Position numbers and translations under genes: made by a program. Of a stretch of DNA of 64,000 bases, positions 53,105-61,579 are shown piece by piece. Position 1 is the stretch's first letter; each line of letters opens with the position of its first letter. The notes below the pieces were generated by a model that was not told the DNA's origin, ran no database searches, and saw only the letters and a list, made by a program, of their open reading frames with translations. Source of the stretch: Streptomyces sp. MNU76 (GTDB taxonomy: Bacteria; Actinomycetota; Actinomycetes; Streptomycetales; Streptomycetaceae); contig NZ_JAJKLK010000003.1 of assembly GCF_020982545.1 (NCBI RefSeq), positions 620,001 to 684,000 of the forward strand, in the 5' to 3' direction.

Positions 53105-54017
53105 GATCGTCGGGGCGGGCCTCCTCGCCCACGTCCCCACCATCGTGCTGCCCGAAGAGGACCGGCTGGAGCTCAACGAGGGCAAGGAGATCACCCTCGT
53201 CACGGGCCTGAACCAGCTCCGTCAGGACGTCTTCGCCCGCGACGACTACGACACCGTCGTCGTCCTGGACTCCCACTGGGCCACCACCGTCGAGTTCGTC
53301 GTCACCGCGCAAGCCCGCCGCGCCGGCCTGTTCACCTCCGAGGAACTGCCACGCGGCATGTGCCGGATGCCGTACGACTTCCCCGGTGATCCCGAACTGG
53401 CCGGGAACATCGCGAAGTTCGCCGACCAGCACGGCACCTGGATCACCGCGATCGACGACGACTACCTGCCGATCTACTACGCCACCATCAACCTCTGGAA
53501 GTTCCTCGGCGAGGGCCTGCCCGACAAACGGTGGGTGACCATCGGCGTCTGCCAGACCGGCGACATGGAGGACCACCTGCGCCTCGGCCGCGCCCTGGCC
53601 GACGGCATCGCCGCCACCCCGGGGCGACGCGTGCTGCTGATCGCCTCCGGTGCCCTCTCGCACACGTTCTGGCCGTTGCGTGAGCTGCGCGACCACGAGT
53701 CCAGCGACCCGGTGCACATCTTCACACCCGAGGCGCGCGAGGCCGACCACGAGCGGATCGCCTGGTTCAAGGAGGGCCGTCACGACAAGGTCCTCGACAC
53801 GATGGACGCGTTCTGGAGGTACAAGCCGGAGGCGAAGTTCTTCCACTACCTGATGATGGCCGGCGCCCTCGGCGAACGCGCCTGCGTCGCCAAGGCCCGT
53901 CAGTACGGCGAGTACGAGAACTCGATCGGCACCGGCCAGGTGCACCTCTGGTTCGACCGCCCCGAGGGCGGCTGGACCGCATCCCACACCCCCGTACAGG
54001 AGTCCGCTCATGCCTGA
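53097..54017 (+). CDS. Class III extradiol ring-cleavage dioxygenase (LigB/HpaD-like)
   Basis: The 306-residue protein cleaves a catechol next to its hydroxyls using Fe(II). His12 (LLAHVPT) and His60 (LDSHWATT) are at the ligand positions of the LigB superfamily, and a conserved SGALSHTFW carries the catalytic His. The sequence resembles 3,4-dihydroxyphenylacetate 2,3-dioxygenases. Its start lies inside the dehydrogenase gene and its end inside the next gene, both with 8-base overlap, so the three enzymes are made in step. Confidence 0.9.
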   Translation: MGEIVGAGLLAHVPTIVLPEEDRLELNEGKEITLVTGLNQLRQDVFARDDYDTVVVLDSHWATTVEFVVTAQARRAGLFTSEELPRGMCRMPYDFPGDPELAGNIAKFADQHGTWITAIDDDYLPIYYATINLWKFLGEGLPDKRWVTIGVCQTGDMEDHLRLGRALADGIAATPGRRVLLIASGALSHTFWPLRELRDHESSDPVHIFTPEAREADHERIAWFKEGRHDKVLDTMDAFWRYKPEAKFFHYLMMAGALGERACVAKARQYGEYENSIGTGQVHLWFDRPEGGWTASHTPVQESAHA

Positions 54018-54855
54018 GTACCGCCGCATCCTGCTCGACGGCGCCGCCGTCCAGGTCACCGTCGACGGTGACGAGCTGGTCGCAGGGGACGGCCGCCGCG
54101 TCAAGACCGACGAGGCGCACCACCTGCCGCCGGTCGTCCCCTCCAAGGTGATCGCCGTCCACCTCAACCACCGTAGCCGCGTCGAGGAGTTCGGGATCGA
54201 GCTGCCGGCCACGCCCACCTACTTCCACAAGCCGACCTCGGCCCTCAACGCCCACAAGGGCGCGATCGTCCGGCCCGAGGGCTGCAAGTGGCTCAACTAC
54301 GAGGGCGAGGTCGCCATCGTCATCGGGAAGACCGCGCGCAACATCTCCCCGGCCGAAGCGGGCGAGTACATCGCCGGCTACACCGTCGCCAACGACTACG
54401 GCCTGCACGACTTCCGTGACACCGACGCCGGCTCGATGCTCCGGGTCAAGGGCTCCGACACCCTGTGCCCGCTCGGTCCGGGACTGGTCACCGACTGGGA
54501 CTTCCACGGCAAGAGCCTGCGGACGTATGTCAACGGCGAGGTCGTCCAGGACGGTTCGACCGACGAGATGCAATGGGACATGCACTACCTCGTCGCCGAC
54601 ATCGCCCGCACCATCACCCTGTACCCGGGCGACGTCCTGCTGTCGGGCACACCGGCCAACTCCCGGCCCGTACAGCCCGGTGACGTCGTTGAGGTCGAGG
54701 TGGAGGGCCTCGGACGGCTCACCAACCACGTCGTCACCGGCCCCACTCCCATCCGCGCCGATGTCGGCGCGCAGCCCACCGAGTCCGAGGAGGTGCTGTC
54801 CACCGCGCTCGGCGGCGACTGGGAGTTCCGCGGCATCCGCCCGCCGAAGCGCTGA
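54010..54855 (+). CDS. Fumarylacetoacetase-family enzyme (HpaG-like)
   Basis: The 281-residue protein has the FAH core: HYKPTSAL-like TYFHKPTSALNAH, NYEGEVAIVIGK with metal-binding Glu residues, YTVANDYGLHDFRD, and DVLLSGTPANSRPV. In homoprotocatechuate breakdown such enzymes isomerise or decarboxylate the ring-opened acid. About 60 residues at the N-terminus form a separate small domain. It ends the operon started by the ferredoxin at 49377. Confidence 0.9.
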   Translation: MPEYRRILLDGAAVQVTVDGDELVAGDGRRVKTDEAHHLPPVVPSKVIAVHLNHRSRVEEFGIELPATPTYFHKPTSALNAHKGAIVRPEGCKWLNYEGEVAIVIGKTARNISPAEAGEYIAGYTVANDYGLHDFRDTDAGSMLRVKGSDTLCPLGPGLVTDWDFHGKSLRTYVNGEVVQDGSTDEMQWDMHYLVADIARTITLYPGDVLLSGTPANSRPVQPGDVVEVEVEGLGRLTNHVVTGPTPIRADVGAQPTESEEVLSTALGGDWEFRGIRPPKR

Positions 54856-54904
54856 CGCCCCTGCGACGGTCTGCCGGCCCCGGCGTACGGGTAGGGTCGC
54901 GCTC

Positions 54905-55507
54905 ATGAGCGATTCCTCCGACAAGCCCCCGGCCAGGCCCCGCAAGCGGGTGGACTACGGGACCGGCCGTGAGGCCCTGCTCAACGCGGCCGTGCGCGTG
55001 GTGGCCCGGGGCGGGCTGCGCAAGCTCACCTATCGCGCCGTCGCGGAGGAGGCGGGTGTCACGCACGGGCTCGTGGTGCACCACTTCGGTTCGCGGGACG
55101 CGCTGATCGAGGCAGCCCTCGAACACGCGGTGCGCACCAGCGCGAGTACGAGTTCCCTGGAGCCGGGTACGGGCGACATCGCGGACTTCGCGGCGGGACT
55201 GGCGGACATGGTCACGCGTGCGCCTGCCCTGCAGACGTTCCAGTACGAGCTCATGCTCGAGTCCCGGCGCAGGCCCGAGCTGCTGCCGCAGATTCGCGCA
55301 CTGTACGACGAGTACTTCCAGGCCACGGAGAGGGAACTGTCCCGGAGCCTGCCCGAAGGCACCAGCCCTGCCCTGACCCGGCTCGTCTTCGCCGCTCTGG
55401 AGGGCCTCGTGCTGCACCAGTTGGTCTTCGACGAGCCGGACGTCACCGAGGCCGCGCTGAAGGAGCTGCGGTCACTGCTGACCCGGAAGTCTGGAGAGGC
55501 AGAGTAG
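54905..55507 (+). CDS. TetR-family regulator of the catabolic operons
   Basis: The 200-residue protein has a TetR helix-turn-helix at about 25-70 (LRKLTYRAVAEEAGVTHGLVVHHFGSRDALIE) and a helical effector domain. TAGGGT sits 10-15 bases before the ATG, so transcription may be leaderless. It lies between two operons whose promoters share the TATCC-N4-GGATA dyad, making it the best candidate for the protein that binds there. A strong terminator follows. Confidence 0.9.
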   Translation: MSDSSDKPPARPRKRVDYGTGREALLNAAVRVVARGGLRKLTYRAVAEEAGVTHGLVVHHFGSRDALIEAALEHAVRTSASTSSLEPGTGDIADFAAGLADMVTRAPALQTFQYELMLESRRRPELLPQIRALYDEYFQATERELSRSLPEGTSPALTRLVFAALEGLVLHQLVFDEPDVTEAALKELRSLLTRKSGEAE

Positions 55508-55546
55508 CCGCCCATGTCGTTCTCCCCGCCATAACAGCAGGTCAGA

Positions 55547-55579
55547 CCGAGTCCCCGTCGCCCGGCGACGGGGACTCGG
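55547..55579. terminator. Terminator after the TetR gene
   Basis: CCGAGTCCCCGTCG (55547-55560) pairs perfectly with CGACGGGGACTCGG (55566-55579) around a 5-base loop, 40 bases after the TetR stop. Confidence 0.82.
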
Positions 55580-55623
55580 CTGTTTCCGGCGGCGTAAAGA
55601 GTTGATTACCCGCCCGTGAGGTA

Positions 55624-55651
55624 TTGACGAAATTATCCGAGTGGATAATTC
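55624..55651 (+). promoter_or_regulatory. P450 promoter containing AATTATCC-GAGT-GGATAATT
   Basis: TTGACG (55624-55629) is followed after 16 bases by TAATTC (55646-55651). A perfect 8-4-8 dyad (55631-55650) fills the spacer, so a bound protein would block RNA polymerase. The core equals the dyad at 49190-49203. Confidence 0.65.
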
Positions 55652-55749
55652 TCGCGGTGCAGGGCCACTGGCCGCTTCCCCTTTGCCGCCTCCCCTTCGC
55701 CACTCCCGGCTTCCCTCCGCCTCGCGCCCGATACGAGGAGTGCCTCGCC

Positions 55750-56946
55750 ATGACCGTCACCACGGCCGGACCCGTGTCCGCCACCGAGGACCTGCTGCCC
55801 TTCCGTGACCCCGGCTTCCGTGCGGACCCGTACCCGTACTACGCGCGGCTGCGGCAGGAGCACCCGGTCTACCGGCATCCGCTCGGCCTGTACGTCGTCT
55901 CCCGCTACGAGGACGTCGCCCGGCTGATCCGCAACCCCACCCTGAGCGTGCAGCAGCTCGACTTCGGGGTCGCCGACCCCATCCACCACACCATGCTCGG
56001 CAAGGACGCCCCCGACCACACGCGGCTGCGCCGGATCACCAACCGCTGGTTCACGCCCAAGGCCGTCGAGGAGTGGTCCAAGGTGATGCGCGCCTCCGTG
56101 GAGGCCGTGCTCGACGGGGTCGAGAAGGGCGACGGAACCCTGGACGCGGCCGACGGCCTCTCCCTGAAGTGCACCTTCGAGACGACCTGCCACATCTTCG
56201 GCATCGAGCCGACCGAGATGGACGCCATCCAGCGCAAGACCTACGAGATCGGGCTGAGCCTCGGCCCCGGCGGCAACGACGAGGAGGCCCGCGCCACCAC
56301 GGAGGCGTTCGCCTGGTTCGCCGAGCACATCCGCCGGCTCGTCGCCGACAAGCGGGCCCACCCCGGCGAGGGACTGATCGACGCGTTCATCGCCGCGCAG
56401 GACGAGGGCGGGATGACCGAGGAAGAGGTCGTCCACACCATCTTCCTGTTCTTCGCCGTGGGCCACCTCGACGTCAAGCACCTGATCAATCACGGCATCT
56501 GGCTGATGACACAGCGGCCCGAGCTGTTCGCCGCCTACCGGGACGAGCCGGAGGCGCGGCCCGGCATCATCAACGAGATCCTGCGCATCGACACGCCCGA
56601 GTCGATGGTGGTGCGACTGACCACGCAGGACACCGTCATCGGCGACAGCACCGTGCCGGCCGGAGAGGCGCTGGCCCTGCTCATCGCCTCCGCCAACCGC
56701 GACGCCGAGGTCTTCGCCGACCCCGACACCTTCGACCGCACCCGCCCCCTCGCCGCCAGCCAGCACCTGGCCTTCGGCTCCGGCACGCACGGCTGCGCCG
56801 GCCAGGTCATGGCCCGCGCCGAGGCCGACATCGTCTTCAGCTCGATCGTCAACCGGTTCTCCGGTGTCGAGTTGGCGGGAGAACCCGCCTATGCGCACAC
56901 CGAGTTCCTGCGCACGATCACCCACCTCCCCGTCCGTTTTCGCTGA
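55750..56946 (+). CDS. Cytochrome P450 with atypical I-helix
   Basis: The 398-residue P450 has ExxR in NEILRIDTPESMVVR and a standard heme loop FGSGTHGCAGQ. The I-helix reads FFAVGHLDVKHLI: the usual AGxxTT acid-alcohol pair is missing, with Val and Lys where Thr residues stand. Other P450s lacking this Thr oxidise aromatic ethers or use substrate-assisted proton delivery, so an aromatic or acidic substrate is possible. It is followed by its own ferredoxin. The ATG follows GAGGAG by about 10 bases. Confidence 0.92.
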   Translation: MTVTTAGPVSATEDLLPFRDPGFRADPYPYYARLRQEHPVYRHPLGLYVVSRYEDVARLIRNPTLSVQQLDFGVADPIHHTMLGKDAPDHTRLRRITNRWFTPKAVEEWSKVMRASVEAVLDGVEKGDGTLDAADGLSLKCTFETTCHIFGIEPTEMDAIQRKTYEIGLSLGPGGNDEEARATTEAFAWFAEHIRRLVADKRAHPGEGLIDAFIAAQDEGGMTEEEVVHTIFLFFAVGHLDVKHLINHGIWLMTQRPELFAAYRDEPEARPGIINEILRIDTPESMVVRLTTQDTVIGDSTVPAGEALALLIASANRDAEVFADPDTFDRTRPLAASQHLAFGSGTHGCAGQVMARAEADIVFSSIVNRFSGVELAGEPAYAHTEFLRTITHLPVRFR

Positions 56947-56977
56947 TCCCCGACCCCTTCGAGAGGCAGGAGCCGTC

Positions 56978-57190
56978 ATGAAGGTCGAAGTCGACCTCGA
57001 CAAGTGCCAGGACCACGGCCAGTGCGTCTACGCGGCCCCCGACCTGTTCGCGCTGGACGACGAGGGGCGCCTGTCCCTGCGGTCGCGGGCGACCGACGTC
57101 TACGTGGCCGACGTGGACGAGGCGAGCGCCGAGGAGCTGCACGAGGCCGCCGAGGTCTGTCCGCTGCAGGCCATCGCGGTGCACGAGTAG
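56978..57190 (+). CDS. Second small [3Fe-4S]-type ferredoxin
   Basis: The 70-residue protein closely matches the one at 49377 (DLDKCQDHGQCVYAAPDLF against DMNKCQDHGQCVFAAPDVF) with an eight-residue acidic insertion before the last CPLQAIAV. It lies 31 bases after the P450 and has GGCAGGAG before the ATG. No reductase is adjacent, so it probably shares the one at 49562. Confidence 0.92.
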   Translation: MKVEVDLDKCQDHGQCVYAAPDLFALDDEGRLSLRSRATDVYVADVDEASAEELHEAAEVCPLQAIAVHE

Positions 57191-57293
57191 GGACGGGTGC
57201 CGAGTGGGCCCTTGCCGACCCCGTTGGGCGTCGACCGGAGGACACGGTCCTGTAAAGACCTCCGTGTCCGCAGAAGGATCTCACCGAAACCCC

Positions 57294-57346
57294 TTGCCAA
57301 ACGGATAGTTCCAGCCCACCATGGGGCAACTCGTTTGGCCTAAAAC
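57294..57346. promoter_or_regulatory. Two GCCAAACG-type elements before the permease
   Basis: TTGCCAAACGG (57294-57304) and, inverted, CGTTTGGCCTAAAAC (57332-57346) flank a 27-base gap upstream of the permease start. The same GCCAAA core occurs at 49132, 49237 and 58919, suggesting one regulator for the amine-utilisation genes. Confidence 0.45.
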
Positions 57347-57384
57347 AAAACTCCGCCCTCCCCGTTCCCCGGCAGGTGATTCGA

Positions 57385-58842
57385 GTGGACAGTCAGACCG
57401 CGGTCGCGACGCAGACCGCTGATGATGCATCCATAGCAGGCAGACTCAAGCCCAACTCTCTCGGTGTCCTCGGCATCCTCTTCTTCGTTCTCTCCGCCCA
57501 GGCGCCGCTGACCGGCATCGCCGGGGCCGTGCCCATCGCCATCGCCATCGGCAACGGGGCCGGCGCTCCGGCCGCCTATCTCGCGGCCGGCGTCATCGTC
57601 CTGCTGTTCTCCGTGGGCTTCGTCGCCATGGGCCGGCACGTCGTGGACGCCGGCGCCTTCTACACGTACATCGGCAAAGGGCTCGGCCGCTCGACCGGCT
57701 CCGGCAGCGCCGCCGTCGCGCTCTTCGCCTACTGCGCCGTCCAGGCCTGCATGTACGGGCTGTACGGAAGCATCATGAGCGGCCTGGTCGAGCACCATAC
57801 CGGGGCCCACGTGGCGTGGTGGGTCTGGGCGCTGGTCACCATGGCGATCGTGCAGGTGCTCGGCGCCTCGGGCATCGAGATGGGCGCCAAGATCCTCGCC
57901 GTCTTCGTGCTCGCCGAGTTCAGCATCCTGATCGCCTTCGCCCTCGTGACCCTCTTCAAGGGCGGCGGCCCCGAGGGCCTGGGCTTCACGGAGAGCTTCT
58001 CTCCGTCCGCCGCGCTTCAGGGCGCTCCCGGTGTGGCGCTGATGTTCGCCGTGGCGTCGATGTTCGGCTTCGAGGCCACCGCCATCTACGGCGAGGAGGC
58101 CCGGGAACCCCGCAAGACCGTCCCCCGGGCCACCTACCTGTCCGTCGCGGTGATCACCGGCTTCTTCGCCTTCGCCTCGTGGATGCTGGTCTCCGCGCAT
58201 GGCGCCTCCCAGGCCACGGCCGAGGCGGGCAAGGCGCTGGAGGGCGGTGACGGCGCGGCGTTCGTCTTCGCGCCGATCGCCGACCTGTTCGGCGGCTGGG
58301 TCAACGACGTGCTGCCGATCCTGCTCGCCACCTCCCTGTTCGCCGGCCTCCTGGCCTTCCACAACTCCGCCAACCGCTACCTGTTCTCGCTCGGCCGCGA
58401 AGGGCTCCTGCCGCACGGACTGACCGCCGTCAACCGGCGTCATTCGCCCTGGGTGGCCGGCGCCGTGCAGACCGCGATCGCGGTGCTCCTCGTGGTGCCC
58501 TTCGCCATCCTGGGCAAGGACCCGGTGCTGACCCTCTTCTCCTGGTTCAGCGGGGTCGCGGTCCTCGGCATCATGCTGCTGTACTTCCTGACCTCGGTCT
58601 CGGTCATCGTGTTCTTCCGCCGCTCCGGCGCCGACACCCGCCCCTGGAACACCCTGATCGCCCCCGTCCTGGGCGCCCTCGGCATCGCGGGTGCCATCTG
58701 GCTCATCATCGCCAACTTCACGACGCTGATCGGCGGTGACCAGACGACGGCCATATGGCTCCAGCTCACCGTTCCGGTGGTGCTGATCCTCGGCGTCGTC
58801 GCCGCCCGGCTGACGCGGTCCCGGACACAGACCGCCGACTGA
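57385..58842 (+). CDS. APC-family amino acid/polyamine permease
   Basis: The 485-residue protein forms about 12 membrane helices. APC motifs include VLSAQAPLTGIAGAVP in helix 1, DAGAFYTYIGKGLGR after helix 2 and FGFEATAIYGEEAREP. I chose GTG 57385, which has AGGTGA 5 bases upstream; GTG 57376 is also in frame. It heads an operon with a PuuC-like dehydrogenase and PuuD-like amidase, so polyamine, GABA-like or aromatic amine uptake is likely. Confidence 0.88.
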   Translation: MDSQTAVATQTADDASIAGRLKPNSLGVLGILFFVLSAQAPLTGIAGAVPIAIAIGNGAGAPAAYLAAGVIVLLFSVGFVAMGRHVVDAGAFYTYIGKGLGRSTGSGSAAVALFAYCAVQACMYGLYGSIMSGLVEHHTGAHVAWWVWALVTMAIVQVLGASGIEMGAKILAVFVLAEFSILIAFALVTLFKGGGPEGLGFTESFSPSAALQGAPGVALMFAVASMFGFEATAIYGEEAREPRKTVPRATYLSVAVITGFFAFASWMLVSAHGASQATAEAGKALEGGDGAAFVFAPIADLFGGWVNDVLPILLATSLFAGLLAFHNSANRYLFSLGREGLLPHGLTAVNRRHSPWVAGAVQTAIAVLLVVPFAILGKDPVLTLFSWFSGVAVLGIMLLYFLTSVSVIVFFRRSGADTRPWNTLIAPVLGALGIAGAIWLIIANFTTLIGGDQTTAIWLQLTVPVVLILGVVAARLTRSRTQTAD

Positions 58843-58860
58843 ACACCGCTTTGCCTCACC

Positions 58861-58892
58861 GATACGGCCGGAGCCTGCGCCCCGGCCGTATC
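58861..58892. terminator. Hairpin after the permease gene
   Basis: GATACGGCCGG (58861-58871) pairs perfectly with CCGGCCGTATC (58882-58892). It may end most permease transcripts before the dehydrogenase, which has its own GCCAAAC element. Confidence 0.65.
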
Positions 58893-58918
58893 CGGCCTTG
58901 TGCCGGAGCGCGTGAGTT

Positions 58919-58935
58919 GTTTTCGCCAAACGAAA
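58919..58935. promoter_or_regulatory. GTTTTCGCCAAACGAAA element
   Basis: The element contains a TTTCG-CCAAA-CGAAA dyad and the GCCAAACG core shared with sites at 49132 and 57294. It lies 26 bases before the dehydrogenase GTG. Confidence 0.4.
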
Positions 58936-58960
58936 CGGATGAGACGGAGAGGGAGAGCGC

Positions 58961-60451
58961 GTGCTGAACGCCACCCACGAGGAACTGCTGCGCCGCGCCA
59001 AGGAACTCGACCTGCCCACGCAGCACCACATCGACGGCAGGAGCGAAGCCGGTGACGGTGGATCGTTCGCCGTGATCTCCCCGCGCGACGGCCAGAGCCT
59101 GGTCCAGGTCGCCGACGCGGGGGAGGCGGAGGTCGATCTCGCGGTCGCGGCGGCGCGCCGCGCCTTCGACACAGGGCCGTGGCCGCATCTGGCGCCCGCC
59201 GAGCGCGGCCGGGTCCTGCTGCGGATCGCCGAGCTGCTGGAGGAACGGCGCGAGGAACTGGCGCTGACCGTGAGCCTGGAGATGGGCAAACCGATCACGG
59301 ACGCGTACGCCATCGAGCTGCGCGCCGCGATCAACACCTTCCGCTGGTACGGGCAGCTCGCCGACAAGCTCACCGACGAGTCCCCGCGCACCGCGCCGGA
59401 CGCGCTCGCTCTCATCACCCGAGAGCCGACCGGTGTCGTCGGCGCCGTCGTGCCATGGAACTTCCCGCTCACGTTGGCGAGTTGGAAAGTCGCGCCCGCG
59501 CTCGCCGCCGGCTGCACGGTCGTCCTGAAGCCGTCGGAGTCCTCTCCGCTGTCCGCCCTCCTGCTCGGCCGCGCCGCCACCGACGCCGGACTGCCGCCGG
59601 GTGTCCTCAACGTCGTGACCGGTGACGGTCCGGTGGCCGGCCGGGCGCTCGGCCTCCACCCGGACGTCGATGTCCTGGCCTTCACCGGATCCACGGCCGT
59701 CGGCCGGCACTTCCTGCGCTACGCCGCCGACTCCAACCTCAAGCGCGTCTGGCTCGAACTCGGCGGCAAGTCACCGAACATCGTGCTGCCCGACGCCCCC
59801 GACCTGGAGAAGGCCGCGGCGACCGCGGCCTGGGGCATCTTCTTCAACCAGGGAGAGATGTGCACGGCGCCCTCCCGGCTGCTGGTCCACTCCTCCATCG
59901 CCGAACAGGTCACCGAGGCCGTCGTGGCGCGGGCGCACGAGCTGCGGGTGGGCGACCCGCTCGATCCGGCCACCGAGATGGGCGCACTGGTCGGCGACAG
60001 CCACCTCGGCAAGGTCCTGGAGCATGTCGCCTCCGGCCTGGACGAGGGCGCCCGGCTGCGCGTGGGCGGGGGCCGGACCCGGGCCGAGACCGGCGGCAGC
60101 TACCTGCGGCCCACCGTGTTCGACCGGGTCGACCCCGGCATGCGGCTGGCCCGCGAGGAGATCTTCGGCCCGGTCCTGTCCGTCCTGGCCTTCGACGACC
60201 TCGACGAGGCGGTACGGCTCGCCAACGCCACCGAGTACGGCCTCGCCGCCGGCCTGTGGACCTCCGACCTGTCCACCGCCCACAAGGTCTCGCGCGCGCT
60301 CAAGGCCGGGACGGTCTGGGTCAACTGCTACGAGGAGGGCGACCTGACCGTCCCCTTCGGCGGCATGAAGCAGTCCGGCAACGGCCGCGACAAGTCCGCC
60401 CACGCCATGGAGAAGTACACCGAACTGAAGACCACCTGGATCCAGCTGTGA
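58961..60451 (+). CDS. Aldehyde dehydrogenase, PuuC-like
   Basis: The 496-residue enzyme has PWNFPLTLASWKVAPAL, FTGSTAVGRHFLRYAADSNLKRVWLELGGKSPNIVL with the base Glu, and catalytic Cys in NQGEMCTAPSRL. This is the pattern of gamma-glutamyl-gamma-aminobutyraldehyde dehydrogenase (PuuC) and betaine-type dehydrogenases. GTG 58961 follows GGAGAG. The stop overlaps the amidase start, so the aldehyde and amide steps are coupled. Confidence 0.9.
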   Translation: MLNATHEELLRRAKELDLPTQHHIDGRSEAGDGGSFAVISPRDGQSLVQVADAGEAEVDLAVAAARRAFDTGPWPHLAPAERGRVLLRIAELLEERREELALTVSLEMGKPITDAYAIELRAAINTFRWYGQLADKLTDESPRTAPDALALITREPTGVVGAVVPWNFPLTLASWKVAPALAAGCTVVLKPSESSPLSALLLGRAATDAGLPPGVLNVVTGDGPVAGRALGLHPDVDVLAFTGSTAVGRHFLRYAADSNLKRVWLELGGKSPNIVLPDAPDLEKAAATAAWGIFFNQGEMCTAPSRLLVHSSIAEQVTEAVVARAHELRVGDPLDPATEMGALVGDSHLGKVLEHVASGLDEGARLRVGGGRTRAETGGSYLRPTVFDRVDPGMRLAREEIFGPVLSVLAFDDLDEAVRLANATEYGLAAGLWTSDLSTAHKVSRALKAGTVWVNCYEEGDLTVPFGGMKQSGNGRDKSAHAMEKYTELKTTWIQL

Positions 60452-61170
60452 CCCGTACGCACCCGCGACCTCTGATCGCGATCCCGGCCCGGTTCGCCGC
60501 CACCACGTCCGCGCTCCGTTACGCCGCCGAGGTCAACGCCCGCGCGCTGGTCGAGGCCGTGTGGCGGGCCGGGGGTGAGCCGGTGAGCATCCATCCAGCC
60601 GATCCGGCCGGAGCCGACGTGGCCGAACGGCTTGCCCGCTTCGACGGCGTGCTGCTCCCGGGCGGCGGGGACCTGGCCCCGCACCGCTACGGCGCCACCG
60701 ACACCCATGACAGCGTCTATGACGTCGACGACCTCCAGGACGTGTTCGACCTCGAAGTCGCCCGCCGGACACTGGACCTGGGACTGCCCCTGCTCGCGAT
60801 CTGCCGTGGGCTGCAGGTGGTGAACGTCGCCCTCGGCGGCAGCCTGGAACAGGACATGGGCGGCGCGGACCGCGAGCACCGGCACATCGTCCACCCGGTC
60901 GCGATCCAGCGCGGCACGCTGCTCGAACAGGCCACCGGCGCCGAGAAGACGGAGGTCTCCTGCTACCACCATCAGCGCGTCGACCGCATCGGCGTCGGGC
61001 TCACGGTCACCGCGCGGGCCGCCGACGGCACCGTGGAGGGGCTCGAACTGCCCGGACACCCGGGGTGGTTCGCGGCGGTGCAGTGGCACCCCGAGGACAC
61101 CGCGGACCAGGACCCGGCCCAGCAGGTCCTGTTCGACGCACTGGTTGACGCCGCCCACCACAGACACTGA
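60448..61170 (+). CDS. Gamma-glutamyl amide hydrolase, PuuD-like (peptidase C26)
   Basis: The 240-residue class I amidotransferase-fold hydrolase has LLPGGGDLAPHRYG, nucleophile Cys in LAICRGLQVVNVALGG, YHHQRVDR and the catalytic His in VQWHPEDT. In the Puu pathway it splits gamma-glutamyl-GABA. GTG 60448 overlaps the dehydrogenase stop. With the GS-like ligase at 47683 it brackets a gamma-glutamylation route. Confidence 0.92.
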   Translation: MTRTHPRPLIAIPARFAATTSALRYAAEVNARALVEAVWRAGGEPVSIHPADPAGADVAERLARFDGVLLPGGGDLAPHRYGATDTHDSVYDVDDLQDVFDLEVARRTLDLGLPLLAICRGLQVVNVALGGSLEQDMGGADREHRHIVHPVAIQRGTLLEQATGAEKTEVSCYHHQRVDRIGVGLTVTARAADGTVEGLELPGHPGWFAAVQWHPEDTADQDPAQQVLFDALVDAAHHRH

Positions 61171-61177
61171 CAAGGAC

Positions 61178-61578
61178 ATGGCTCTCTTCGGCCCCAAGCG
61201 ACAGGCACCCCGCCTCGCCCCCGAACTCGACGACGTTCCGCTGGGCCGCGTGCTGAGAGGCATCGTCGCCGCCCGCGGACCGGGACCGCAGGACCTCGCC
61301 GTCGCCCGGGATCGGGATCCTCGCCCAGGCCGCGCCCGCGCCGGCCCCCCGACCCGGATGGCCTGGCGCCGGCCCTGTGGTCCGAACTGGCGACCGACCC
61401 GCGGGAGGCCCCGGCGCTCTGCCGCGTCGCCGCCGATGCCCACCCCGCTGATCCGACCCCGTGGGTGGCCGCGCTGGCGGCGCTGCGGCTCCTGGGGCGG
61501 CCGAGTTCTGCACTTCCCCCGTCTGGCAGGAGATACGCGCGCTTGATCCATTACACGAACTACTTCGGGCGGGTGTAG
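61178..61578 (+). pseudogene. Frameshifted remnant of a conserved streptomycete protein
   Basis: ATG 61178 opens MALFGPKRQAPRLAPELDDV, which then goes out of frame near 61300-61350. The sensible reading resumes in another frame as DGLAPALWSELATDPREAPA and later DPTPWVAALAALRLLGRPSS. It runs into unrelated residues before a TAG at 61576. I do not know its function. Adjacent integrase debris suggests damage by an integrating element. Confidence 0.55.
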
Positions 61579-61579
61579 G

